Of a DNA stretch of 64,000 nucleotides, positions 17,022 through 27,227 are shown piece by piece. This DNA comes from Allochromatium humboldtianum (lineage in GTDB: Bacteria; Pseudomonadota; Gammaproteobacteria; Chromatiales; Chromatiaceae): contig NZ_JABZEO010000007.1 of assembly GCF_013385175.1 (NCBI RefSeq), positions 1 through 64,000 on the forward strand, given 5' to 3'. The notes beneath the pieces were generated by a model that had not been told where the DNA came from, ran no database searches, and was given only the letters and a program-made list of their open reading frames with translations. Position 1 is the stretch's first letter, and every line of letters starts with the position of its first letter. Position numbers and translations under genes: made by a program.

Positions 17022-18704
17022 ATGTCCGTCATTCTCAATGCTTTGATCCATACCGTCACACGCGCGCGCTGGCACAACTTCATGGGACGCTGCCGCAACC
17101 TGGAGCAGACCCAGCGTCGCCTGTTGGAAGAGCGTCTGGAGCGCAACGCCGACACGGTCTTCGGGCGCGAGCATGATTTCGCGCGTCTGAAGTCGCCCGC
17201 CGACTATGCGCGCGCCCTGCCCGTCTCCAGTTGGGAGACGGTCGACCCCTATGTCGATCGTCTCATCGCCGGCGAAACCCATGTCCTGACCGCCGGTCCG
17301 CCGCCCTCCATGTTCAACAAGACCAGCGGCACCACCGGCAAGCCCAAGCTGATCCCGGTGACGCCCGAGAGCAAGCAGGGCAACGCGCTCAACCAGAAGG
17401 TCTGGGCCTTCGCCGCCGTCGGCGCCCATCCGCGCTTTCTGGCCGGCAAGGTGTTTCCGATCGTCAACAAGGCGGTCGAGGGCTACACGCCGCACACCAA
17501 CATCCCCTATGGCGCGGTCTCCGGGCTGATGGTGCGCGACGCCCATCCGCTGGCGCGCGCCAAATACGCCTATCCCTATGACGCCATCGAGATCGAGGAC
17601 TTCAACGCACGCCGCTATGCGATGATGCGCTGCGCCGTCCCCGAGTCGGTCAGCTTCATCCCGGCCTCCAATCCCAATGCCCTGCTCAAGCTGTTCGAGA
17701 GCGCCGATGAGCACAAGGCCGACCTCCTGCGCGACATCCACGACGGCACGCTCTCGGCAAACCACGACATCCCGGGGCCGATCCGCGAGGCGCTGAGCCG
17801 CCGCTTCAAGCCCAATCCGGGCCGGGCGCGCGAACTGGAGCGGCTGGCCGAGCGCGCCGGACGGCTCCAGCCGCGCGACTACTGGCCGGATCTCAAGCTC
17901 ATCGGCTGCTGGAAGGGCGGCACCGTGGGTCAGTTCGCCCGGCATCTGCACGACTGGTGCTCGCCGCAACTCAAACTGCGCGACACCGGCTACATGGCCA
18001 GCGAGGCGCATATCACCATCCCGATCAGCGACGAGGGCAACAGCGGTCTGCTGACCATCCACACCAACTATTTCGAGTTCATCCCGGAGGAGGAATTCGG
18101 ACGCCCGGACGCGCGCGTGCTCATGGCCCACGAGCTGGAGGTCGGCGTGCCCTATCAGATCCTGCTGACCACGGCCGGCGGGCTCTATCGCTATTCGATC
18201 AACGACGTCATCGAGGTGACGGGGTTCTACCAGGGCGCCCCCCTGGTGAGCTTCCTGCGCAAGGGGCGCGACGTGATGAATCTTCAGGGCGAGAAGGTCA
18301 GCGCCAATCAGATCCTGATCGCCGTCCAGGGCGCCTGTGCCGAGACCGGCGTGACGCCCATGCATTTCATGGTCGTGGGCGAGTCGGCGACCTCGCGCTA
18401 TCACCTGCACATCGAACCGGCCGGCGAGACGCCGGAGCAGAGCGTGATGCACCGTCTGCTCGCGAGCTTCGACGCCCGTCTGTGCGAGATCAACCATGTC
18501 TTCAAGCGCTATCAGGAACTCGATATGCTCAAACCCACGGCCCTGTCGCTGATGGAGCGCGGCTGGCTCGGCGCCATCGTCGACCACCAGGTCGCCTCCG
18601 GGATGCGCGACACCCAGTTCAAACCCGTGGTCCTGGGTTCGGAACTCCCGCCCGGCGGTCGCCTCCTCTATACCATCGACATCCGGGAGGGCGCGCCCGC
18701 ATGA
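17022..18704 (+). CDS. GH3-family acyl-adenylate/acyl-amide synthetase A
   Basis: 560 residues, the full length of GH3 (JAR1-like) enzymes of the ANL superfamily. Motif I is FNKTSGTTGKPKLIPVTP (about 97-114), the phosphate-binding loop. Motif II is GYMASEAHITIPISDE. Motif III is LYRYSINDVIEVTGF, followed by GEKVSANQI. In plants these enzymes adenylate jasmonate, auxin or benzoates and transfer them to amino acids. Bacterial members have largely unknown substrates. A GTGAGGAACC sequence precedes the ATG. The stop overlaps the patatin start (ATGA), so the two are translationally coupled. A paralogue lies at 20846-22492 in opposite orientation. Substrate and amine acceptor cannot be read from the sequence. 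Confidence 0.85.
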   Translation: MSVILNALIHTVTRARWHNFMGRCRNLEQTQRRLLEERLERNADTVFGREHDFARLKSPADYARALPVSSWETVDPYVDRLIAGETHVLTAGPPPSMFNKTSGTTGKPKLIPVTPESKQGNALNQKVWAFAAVGAHPRFLAGKVFPIVNKAVEGYTPHTNIPYGAVSGLMVRDAHPLARAKYAYPYDAIEIEDFNARRYAMMRCAVPESVSFIPASNPNALLKLFESADEHKADLLRDIHDGTLSANHDIPGPIREALSRRFKPNPGRARELERLAERAGRLQPRDYWPDLKLIGCWKGGTVGQFARHLHDWCSPQLKLRDTGYMASEAHITIPISDEGNSGLLTIHTNYFEFIPEEEFGRPDARVLMAHELEVGVPYQILLTTAGGLYRYSINDVIEVTGFYQGAPLVSFLRKGRDVMNLQGEKVSANQILIAVQGACAETGVTPMHFMVVGESATSRYHLHIEPAGETPEQSVMHRLLASFDARLCEINHVFKRYQELDMLKPTALSLMERGWLGAIVDHQVASGMRDTQFKPVVLGSELPPGGRLLYTIDIREGAPA

Positions 18705-19588
18705 CGGTCGAACGAGCCCGACGCCCCAAGGTCGCCGTGGTGCTCTCCAGCGGCGGCATCAAGCCGCTGGCGGCCATCCCGCTGTTCGAGTTCCTCGACG
18801 AGGCGCAGATTCCGGTCGACCTGCTGGTCGGCTGTAGCGGCGGCAGCATCATGAGCGCCATGCGCGGCTGCGGCTATGACTCCGATCACATCCGCGAACT
18901 CATCGGTCGCGTGGCACAGCGCGGACTCTTTTCCTCGATCGACCTGCGCGCCGTGCTCGGCATGGGGCGTCTGCCCTTCGGGCGCTTCGACATGCGCACG
19001 GGGCTGGTGCGCCCGGCCAAGCTCAAGCGCGCGCTCCAGGAGATGTTCGGGGATCGGCGGGTCGAGGATCTCCAGCCCAAGACCGTGATCCAGGCCACCG
19101 ACATCCGGACCGGCGACGGCGTGGTCATTGAGCAGGGGTTGTTGACCGACGTGGTCTATGCCTCCAGCGCGGTCTTTCCGATGCTGCCGCCGCTGGAACT
19201 GAACGGTCGGCTGCTCGCCGACGGCTACTACACCTCGTCGCTGCCGGTGATGGAGGCGGTCAAGCGCGGCATGGACGTCATCATCGCCGTGATCTTCCAC
19301 GATCCGATCGACAATCAGCCCAACGACTACATCGCCTGCCTGTCCAACTATTACACCATCCAGGGTGATGCCATCACGCGCTTCCAACTGGCGCTCTCGA
19401 TCGAGCTGCACCACCACGAGATCATCATCATCAAGGTGCCCTTCGACCGGCCGATCAACATGTGGGACGTGCACCACATCCCCTACATCATCGACACCGG
19501 GCGAGCGGTGGTCGAGCAGCGCCGGGAGGAGATCCTGGAGGCTATCGGGTCGTTCTCCCGGCCGCCGGCGACGGTCACGAACGGATGA
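18701..19588 (+). CDS. Patatin-like phospholipase/acyl hydrolase
   Basis: 295 residues. It has the patatin oxyanion-type loop VVLSSGGIKPLAAI (about 13-26; the usual GGG[AV]RG box is altered to SSGGIK), the nucleophile elbow GCSGGSIM with GxSxG Ser (about residue 48), and the Asp of the DG[AG] motif as LLADGYYTSSLPV. It would hydrolyse acyl esters of lipids at the inner membrane. No signal peptide or TM segment is seen. The start codon overlaps the GH3-A stop, so a functional link with acyl activation is likely: the lipase could release the fatty acid that GH3 activates, or act on the GH3 product. It ends only three bases before the convergent MFS gene. Confidence 0.82.
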   Translation: MTVERARRPKVAVVLSSGGIKPLAAIPLFEFLDEAQIPVDLLVGCSGGSIMSAMRGCGYDSDHIRELIGRVAQRGLFSSIDLRAVLGMGRLPFGRFDMRTGLVRPAKLKRALQEMFGDRRVEDLQPKTVIQATDIRTGDGVVIEQGLLTDVVYASSAVFPMLPPLELNGRLLADGYYTSSLPVMEAVKRGMDVIIAVIFHDPIDNQPNDYIACLSNYYTIQGDAITRFQLALSIELHHHEIIIIKVPFDRPINMWDVHHIPYIIDTGRAVVEQRREEILEAIGSFSRPPATVTNG

Positions 19589-19591
19589 GCT

Positions 19592-20833
19592 TCACCGGGT
19601 CGCCTCGGGCTGGGCCGCCGCCGACCGGATATCACGGATGATGCGGCGGCTCGCCGGCCAAAACAGAGCGGTGACCACCAGCACCGCCACCCCGGCGGCC
19701 AGTGAGGCGTTATGCAGTCCCAGCATCTGGCTCAGCCAACCGCCGAGCAGATTGCCCACCGGGATGGATCCGAACACGGCCAGCAGATAGAAGGCCATGA
19801 CACCGGCCCGGTGGTCGTCGTCGATGCTCAGTTGCAGCAGGGTATTGGCCGCCACGCCCTGCGCGATATAGGACAGCCCAAGCATGACGGTGACGAGCAT
19901 GGCCAGCCAGAGCCCGTGCGAGAGCGACAGCAGGATCAAGGCCAATCCAAGCAGGACGCCCGCGAGTCGGAACATGGGCCACAGCCGCTCGGGTCGACGC
20001 TGGGTACCGATCAGGGCCGCGCCGATCAGAGCGCCAACACCGATGCCGCCCATCAGCCAGCCCAGTCCCTGAGGACCGGCCTCCACGACCTCGCCCGCCC
20101 ACACCGGCAGCATCACATAGACCGACATGGTCGCCACCGCCACCAGGGTGTAGGACAGGATCAGATAGCGCAGTGGCGCCGTGCTCAGAATGAAACCCAG
20201 ATTGCCGAGCGCCCCCCGAACCCGTCGGGCCCCGGCCCCCTCGATCGGCGGCGTCAGACAGACGAACAGCAGGGCCGTGATCATGCATAGATAGCTCACC
20301 GCATTGAGCAGAAAGCAGGGCGCGGGTCCGGTCTGCGCCATCACCCACCCCGCCAGCGGCGGTCCCACGGCGCGGGCCGTGTTGAACAACATTGAGTTCA
20401 GCGAGATGGCCGCGGGCAGATGCTCGCGCCGACTCACCAGACGCGGGACGATCGCCTGCCGGCTCGGACTGTCGAAGGCGGTCAGCACACTCATGAGGCA
20501 GCCCATGACCACGATCAGCGGCAGGGTGAGCAACTCGAAATACGCCAGCGCCGCCAGGATCAGCGCCTGGATGGCGAAGAGCGTCTGGAGCACGATCAGC
20601 AGGCGCCGCCGCTCGAAACGGTCGACCAGGGCGCCGGCGAAAGGCAGCAGGAGCAGGACCGGCAGATTGATGGCGGCCGTGAGATACCCCAGCATCAGGG
20701 CCGAGTCGGTCAACTGGTAGAGCATCCAGTTGAAGGCCGTGCTTTGGATCCAGTAGCCGATCAGCGACAGTCCCTGGCCGACGAAGAAGAACCGATAGTT
20801 GCGCTCGCCGAAGGTCTTGAGCAGTGTCGTCAT
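19592..20833 (-). CDS. MFS transporter (EntS-like MFS_3 exporter)
   Basis: 413 residues with about 12 hydrophobic segments. The first helix follows FGERNYRFFFVGQGLSLIGYWIQ, and the loop AGALVDRFERRRLL is the MFS motif A between helices 2 and 3. The later motif FNTARAVGPPLAGW is typical of the MFS_3/EntS group, which exports siderophores, macrolides and other small molecules. It begins 12 bases after the stop of GH3-B on the same strand, so an operon of GH3-B and this exporter is likely. The likely cargo is whatever the GH3 enzymes make; this is inference. It is convergent with the patatin gene. Confidence 0.8.
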   Translation of the reverse strand: MTTLLKTFGERNYRFFFVGQGLSLIGYWIQSTAFNWMLYQLTDSALMLGYLTAAINLPVLLLLPFAGALVDRFERRRLLIVLQTLFAIQALILAALAYFELLTLPLIVVMGCLMSVLTAFDSPSRQAIVPRLVSRREHLPAAISLNSMLFNTARAVGPPLAGWVMAQTGPAPCFLLNAVSYLCMITALLFVCLTPPIEGAGARRVRGALGNLGFILSTAPLRYLILSYTLVAVATMSVYVMLPVWAGEVVEAGPQGLGWLMGGIGVGALIGAALIGTQRRPERLWPMFRLAGVLLGLALILLSLSHGLWLAMLVTVMLGLSYIAQGVAANTLLQLSIDDDHRAGVMAFYLLAVFGSIPVGNLLGGWLSQMLGLHNASLAAGVAVLVVTALFWPASRRIIRDIRSAAAQPEATR

Positions 20834-20845
20834 GTCGGTTCCGCG

Positions 20846-22492
20846 CTAGGCTTCGGTGGCCGGATCGGTGGGTGAAACGAAGCCCTCGGTGAGATCCGGC
20901 TCGGCGAGCTGGTAGCCGACGATCTTCGGCTTGGCCTGATAGCCGCCGCGCTGCGAGAGCGCCTCCAGCCATCCGGCACGCATCAGCCGCAGACGGGGCG
21001 GTTCGAAGGTGCCGTTGCCGCGCCGCAGGTCATAGCCGTAGCTCAGTGTTCGCAATTCGCGGTCGAAGGATTCGACCAGCCGACGCCAGACGACTTCATC
21101 GGCGGTTGCGGCCGGTTCGATGCAGAGTTCATAGCTCAGACTCGCCTCATCCGCTACCCATTGGAAATGACGGATCGTAGTACCGCTGGCGCGCTGGGCC
21201 GACTCCATCGCCATGGCCACCTGACGGGCATCGAGCTTTTCACCGAGCAGATTCAGGACGTCGCCAACCTTGCGCAGGAACATCACCAGGGGCGCGCGTC
21301 CCTGGAAGCCTGTGACCTCGATCAGATCGCCCAGACAGTAGCGATAGAGTCCGGCGGCGCTGGTCAGGATCAGCTGATAGCGTTGCCCGACCTCCAGCTC
21401 ATGGGCCAAGAGCGTCGGCGCGTCCGGCGTCTGGGGCGTCTCCTCGGGCAGGAATTCGAAAAAGAGGCTGTGGATGGCGAGCACACCGGCGGAGGTCTCA
21501 TCACTCATGGGAATGGTCAGCAGACCCTCACTGGCGCCATACCCATATTCGCGAAAGATGGTCCCCGGCGGACAGCGCTCGGCCAGATCGGCGAGGAAGC
21601 GCCCCATGAGTCCGGTCTTCCAGCAGACGATCAGGCGCAGATTCGGCCAGACCGAACGGGCCGTGAGTGCCTCCAGGGCGCGCAGTTCAGCCGCGCGAGC
21701 GGGATTGGGCTGTAATTCATCTTCCAGACGCCGGCGCAGATCCGCCGGCAAGGGCGTCGGCGTCGAGACGGTGCCGGAGGCGATATCGGCGATGAAGGCC
21801 TCGGCCTGGACCGGCAGTTGGTCGAAGAGCTGGGTGAAGTTGAGCGGATTGTTGCCGATCGCCAGCGTCAGGTCGCGTTCGAGCGCAAAGCGCAGCATGG
21901 CATAGACCCGACTGGCCGGATCCTTGATCTCCAGGACAGCCGGGGGATAGGCGAAACGGCGCTGGAGTTCGGCCGGTGCGCGGGTCATCGTCATGCCGGA
22001 GGCCGAACCATAAGGGATACCCTGGGCGGTCTGTCCGGCGACCGGCGCGTTGGCGAGCGCCAGGATGTCGCCCTGCAAGACCTCGGGATGATCGCGCAGC
22101 ACGCCGAGCAGACGCAGGGCCATGGTGACGCCATTGGCCGTCTGGGTGGCCTCGTTGGCCGGGATGAGCTTGGGCTTGCCCGTGGTGCCGCTGGTCATGA
22201 CGAAGCGCGAGACCGGCTGCCCCTGGGTCAGCACGTCCGCCTCGCCCTCGACCAGGGCCGTCACATAGGGTTCGATCCCGTTCCAGTCGCGCAGCGGAAC
22301 CTGACGGCGAAAGTCGTCGACCGAAGCGATGCGCTCGAATCCATGCTCACGCCCGAAACGGCTATCGGCATTGCGTCGCACCAGATCGAGCAGCAGCGTC
22401 TCCTGAACCGAATCGGCACGCTCGCAGAGTTCAGCGAAACCTTGCTGGAGCGCAGGGCCTTGGAGTGAGGACAGTTCAGTCGAGAATGTCAT
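20846..22492 (-). CDS. GH3-family acyl-adenylate/acyl-amide synthetase B
   Basis: 548 residues, a diverged paralogue of the GH3 protein at 17022-18704. Shared landmarks are RRNADSRFGREHGFERI, motif I VMTSGTTGKPKLIPAN (about 98-113), motif II GYGASEGLLTIPMSDE, motif III LYRYCLGDLIEVTGF and MFLRKVGDVLNLLGEKLDA. Motif I residues for ATP binding are intact. Sequence differences lie mostly in the acyl-pocket region, so it may use a different acyl substrate from GH3-A. The start at 22492 has a GGAG sequence 8 bases upstream. The promoter region (22493-22633) carries nested inverted repeats. It is followed by the MFS exporter in the same direction. Confidence 0.84.
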   Translation of the reverse strand: MTFSTELSSLQGPALQQGFAELCERADSVQETLLLDLVRRNADSRFGREHGFERIASVDDFRRQVPLRDWNGIEPYVTALVEGEADVLTQGQPVSRFVMTSGTTGKPKLIPANEATQTANGVTMALRLLGVLRDHPEVLQGDILALANAPVAGQTAQGIPYGSASGMTMTRAPAELQRRFAYPPAVLEIKDPASRVYAMLRFALERDLTLAIGNNPLNFTQLFDQLPVQAEAFIADIASGTVSTPTPLPADLRRRLEDELQPNPARAAELRALEALTARSVWPNLRLIVCWKTGLMGRFLADLAERCPPGTIFREYGYGASEGLLTIPMSDETSAGVLAIHSLFFEFLPEETPQTPDAPTLLAHELEVGQRYQLILTSAAGLYRYCLGDLIEVTGFQGRAPLVMFLRKVGDVLNLLGEKLDARQVAMAMESAQRASGTTIRHFQWVADEASLSYELCIEPAATADEVVWRRLVESFDRELRTLSYGYDLRRGNGTFEPPRLRLMRAGWLEALSQRGGYQAKPKIVGYQLAEPDLTEGFVSPTDPATEA

Positions 22493-22565
22493 GCGATGTC
22501 TCCGCGAGAATCCCGCCCTCGGGCGAGATCATTGACCAATGCGATGCACGCCGATGTGACTCGGC

Positions 22566-22606
22566 TGAATGCCTGTGGCGGACAGTGATTCTACGGGCAT
22601 TCACTG
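22566..22606. promoter_or_regulatory. Nested inverted repeats upstream of GH3-B
   Basis: TGAATGCC (22566-22573) and GGCATTCA (22596-22603) form a perfect 8-bp inverted repeat around 22 bases. Inside the same stretch CAGTGA (22583-22588) and TCACTG (22601-22606) form a second repeat with a 12-base spacer. The region separates the ygiQ stop from the GH3-B start. No U-run follows on the minus strand, so an operator is more likely than a terminator. No regulator gene is adjacent. Confidence 0.3.
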
Positions 22607-22633
22607 AACGCGGATACCCGCTCGGGACGCGAC

Positions 22634-24766
<2,133 letters not shown>

Positions 24767-24830
24767 CGAACGGAGATCGGAACCGCATTGTAACGCCAAG
24801 ATGACGGCTGGACCCGTCGGGCGCAATCAT

Positions 24831-24856
24831 TGAAAATGCGTCGCTTGCATTTTTCA
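24831..24856. promoter_or_regulatory. Inverted repeat between ygiQ and pomA
   Basis: TGAAAATGC (24831-24839) pairs with GCATTTTTCA (24847-24856), leaving one extra T and a seven-base spacer. It is AT-rich against the GC-rich background and lies 50-75 bases before the pomA start, where a promoter is expected. It could be an operator or part of the promoter. No regulator is known. Confidence 0.3.
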
Positions 24857-24906
24857 TTCAGCGCGTCGGATGCCCTCCGGCCGTCGTTGCAATCGAGGTT
24901 GATGAC

Positions 24907-25668
24907 GTGGATTTGGCAACCCTATTGGGCTTTGTTGGCGCTATTGGCGTCATGATCGGCGCCATCGTGCTTGGTGGCGACATCGGAACCTTCATCGACG
25001 TCCCATCCATCGTGATCGTCTTTGCCGGAACCACCTTCGTGGTGCTCTTTCGCACCACCCTGGCTCAGTTCCTGGCCAGCTTCAAGGTCGCCATGGGCGC
25101 CTTCTTCGCCAAGCCCATTCCGCCGCAATCACTCATTGAGGAGGCCGTGGCCCTGGCCAACGTTGCGCGCCGCGAGGGCCTGCTCGCGCTGGAGGGCAAG
25201 GAAATCTCGCATCCATTCCTACAGACCGGCATCGGCCTGTGCATCGACGGCCACCCGCCCGAAGTCGTCCAGAAAGTGTTGAGCAAGGACATCAATCTGG
25301 CCATCCAGCGTCAGGAAGCCGGTTACAGCGTCTTCAAGGCCACGGGCGAGGTCGCACCCGCGATGGGCATGATTGGTACGCTCATCGGTCTGGTGCAGAT
25401 GCTGGCCAACATGTCGGACCCCAAGGCCATCGGTCCAGCGATGGCTGTAGCCCTGCTGACCACGCTCTATGGCGCCTTTCTCGCCAATGCCGTCGCCATC
25501 CCGATCGCCGAGAAACTCAAGCTGCGCGCCAACGAGGAGAAGCTCAACAAGAGCCTGATCCTGGAATCGATCTCAGGCATCCAGGAGGGGTTGAATCCGC
25601 GCGTGCTCGAACAGTTGCTCATGACCTATCTTCCGGAAAACAAGCGCCAGAGCGCCGGTAAGGACTGA
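24907..25668 (+). CDS. pomA: Flagellar stator protein PomA/MotA
   Basis: 253 residues, four membrane helices (about 5-25, 30-50, 150-172, 180-200) with a large cytoplasmic loop between the second and third. The opening MDLATLLGFVG, the segment KATGEVAPAMGMIGTLIGLVQML and GPAMAVALLTTLYGAFLANA match sodium-type PomA proteins more than E. coli MotA. With PomB it forms the A5B2 ion channel that drives flagellar rotation. It starts with GTG. pomB follows after 33 bases. Sodium coupling is inferred from similarity only. Confidence 0.88.
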   Translation: MDLATLLGFVGAIGVMIGAIVLGGDIGTFIDVPSIVIVFAGTTFVVLFRTTLAQFLASFKVAMGAFFAKPIPPQSLIEEAVALANVARREGLLALEGKEISHPFLQTGIGLCIDGHPPEVVQKVLSKDINLAIQRQEAGYSVFKATGEVAPAMGMIGTLIGLVQMLANMSDPKAIGPAMAVALLTTLYGAFLANAVAIPIAEKLKLRANEEKLNKSLILESISGIQEGLNPRVLEQLLMTYLPENKRQSAGKD

Positions 25669-25701
25669 TGATTCACACGCTAGCCCAGGGGGGATGACTC
25701 C

Positions 25702-26538
25702 ATGGAACAATGCGAATGCGACGAGCAGGAATGTCCGCCGGCCGGCGCGCCGGAATGGATGGCCACCTTCGCCGACCTCATGTCGCTGATGATGTGCTTC
25801 TTCGTGCTGCTGCTGTCGTTCTCCGAGATGGATGTCATCAAGTACAAGCAGGTCGCCGGCTCGATGAAGGCGGCCTTCGGCGTGCAGCGCGACATCCCGG
25901 CCGACCAGGATCCGCTCGGCACCAGCATCATCATGCAGGAGTTCTCCCCGGCCCAGCCGCAGCCGACCGTGGTCAACGAGGTTCGGCAGCAGACCACGGA
26001 CGACATGAAACGGATGCTGGAGATCCTCGACCCAGCGGTCGAGGACGCCCAGGACAAGGCCGAGGATCTCAAGCATGAACTCAAGCTCGAGATCGAAATG
26101 GGCCTGATCGAGATCAACACCATCGATGACCAAGTCGTCATCCGTATCCGCGAAAAGGGTTCTTTCCCCTCGGCCTCGGCGCGGATCGACGCGCCCTTCA
26201 AGGCCGCGCTGATGAAGATCGCCGATGCGCTCAATCAGGTCGAGGGGCGCATCCTGATCGCCGGACATACGGACGACGTGCCCATCGAAACGCTCGAATT
26301 CCCCTCCAACTGGGTGCTGTCGGCGGCGCGCGCGGCCTCCGTGGCCCACACCATGACCCAGGTGGGCGGCATCGCGCCCGAGCGCGTCGAGATCCGCGCC
26401 TATGGCGACAATCGTCCGCTGGAGTCCAACGAGACCTCCGAGGGCCGGGCCAGCAATCGGCGGGTGGAGATCATCGTGCTCGGCGAGCGCAGCGCCCAGA
26501 CGCTGCTCGAAAACATCGGCGACGACGACAATCCGTAG
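25702..26538 (+). CDS. pomB: Flagellar stator protein PomB/MotB
   Basis: 278 residues. The Cys-rich N-terminus (CECDEQEC) and single TM segment ATFADLMSLMMCFFVLLLSF carry the ion-binding Asp25. The plug region is followed by FSEMDVIKYKQVAGSMKAAFGVQ, strikingly PomB-like. A periplasmic OmpA/peptidoglycan-binding domain follows (about 165-270), with AGHTDDVPIE, SNWVLSAARA and NRRVEI. It anchors the stator to the cell wall. It is shorter than Vibrio PomB (about 315) because the linker between plug and OmpA domain is reduced. It is an operon partner of pomA and the downstream PilZ gene. Sodium use is inference. Confidence 0.88.
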   Translation: MEQCECDEQECPPAGAPEWMATFADLMSLMMCFFVLLLSFSEMDVIKYKQVAGSMKAAFGVQRDIPADQDPLGTSIIMQEFSPAQPQPTVVNEVRQQTTDDMKRMLEILDPAVEDAQDKAEDLKHELKLEIEMGLIEINTIDDQVVIRIREKGSFPSASARIDAPFKAALMKIADALNQVEGRILIAGHTDDVPIETLEFPSNWVLSAARAASVAHTMTQVGGIAPERVEIRAYGDNRPLESNETSEGRASNRRVEIIVLGERSAQTLLENIGDDDNP

Positions 26539-26555
26539 GCAGAGAGAGTGTGGCA

Positions 26556-27227
26556 ATGAGCAGAGACGAGCCAGTCCGAACAAGCGCACCCGCGCCGGAA
26601 GACGATCAGGATCGCGACCGGCGGCGTTACTTTCGCATCGAGGATCATATGGGGTTGCTGGTCGTTCCGGTCGGACCGGCGGAGGAAGCCCGGTTGATCG
26701 AGAGCCTGGAGACGCCGAGTTGGCGTGCGGGTCTGCTGAACGATCTGCACGCCATCCGCGAGCTGCATCTGCCCGAGCGCCGCGCGCTGGAATACAAGTT
26801 CCCGACCGTGGCGGCCTATGTCAAGGTGATCGAGAGCCAGATCGAGGCCCTGGCCCAGGCGATCGGCGATGGTGAGGGGTTTCCGAGTTCGCCCGACACG
26901 GATGCCTGTCTCAGTGCGCAGGGCGTCGGGTTCGACTGGCCGGAGGTGCTGGCGGTCGACAGCCATGTCGATCTGCGCCTGACGCTCTTTCCCGATCGGG
27001 TGCATATTCGGGCGCTGGCGCGGGTGGTGCGCTGCGATGCGGTCGAGGATCGAGGCTATCGGGTCGCGGTCGACTTCACGCATGTGCGCGAGGCCGACCG
27101 CGAGGCCATCATCCGGCATGTCTACCGCTTGCAGCGGCTCCAACTCCAGGCTCAGGCCGAGGAGGCATTCGAGGCGCGCTACCAAGCCTCCATGAAGCCC
27201 CTCAAGGACAAGCCCAAGCGCGGTTAG
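26556..27227 (+). CDS. PilZ-domain protein linked to the flagellar stator
   Basis: About 223 residues. The motif RRRYFRIED (about 22-30) is the RxxxR arginine motif of PilZ domains. A second partial motif, CLSAQGVGF (about 117-125), follows, and the end carries the strand RVAVDFTHV. In the second motif the usual Asp/Asn two places before Ser is Cys, so c-di-GMP affinity is uncertain. A helical insertion lies between the two motifs (about 45-105), unlike minimal PilZ. It follows pomB after 17 bases and is likely a c-di-GMP brake acting on the PomAB stator, as FlgZ/MotL-type proteins do in Pseudomonas. AGAGAG favours ATG 26556 over GTG 26550. Confidence 0.72.
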   Translation: MSRDEPVRTSAPAPEDDQDRDRRRYFRIEDHMGLLVVPVGPAEEARLIESLETPSWRAGLLNDLHAIRELHLPERRALEYKFPTVAAYVKVIESQIEALAQAIGDGEGFPSSPDTDACLSAQGVGFDWPEVLAVDSHVDLRLTLFPDRVHIRALARVVRCDAVEDRGYRVAVDFTHVREADREAIIRHVYRLQRLQLQAQAEEAFEARYQASMKPLKDKPKRG

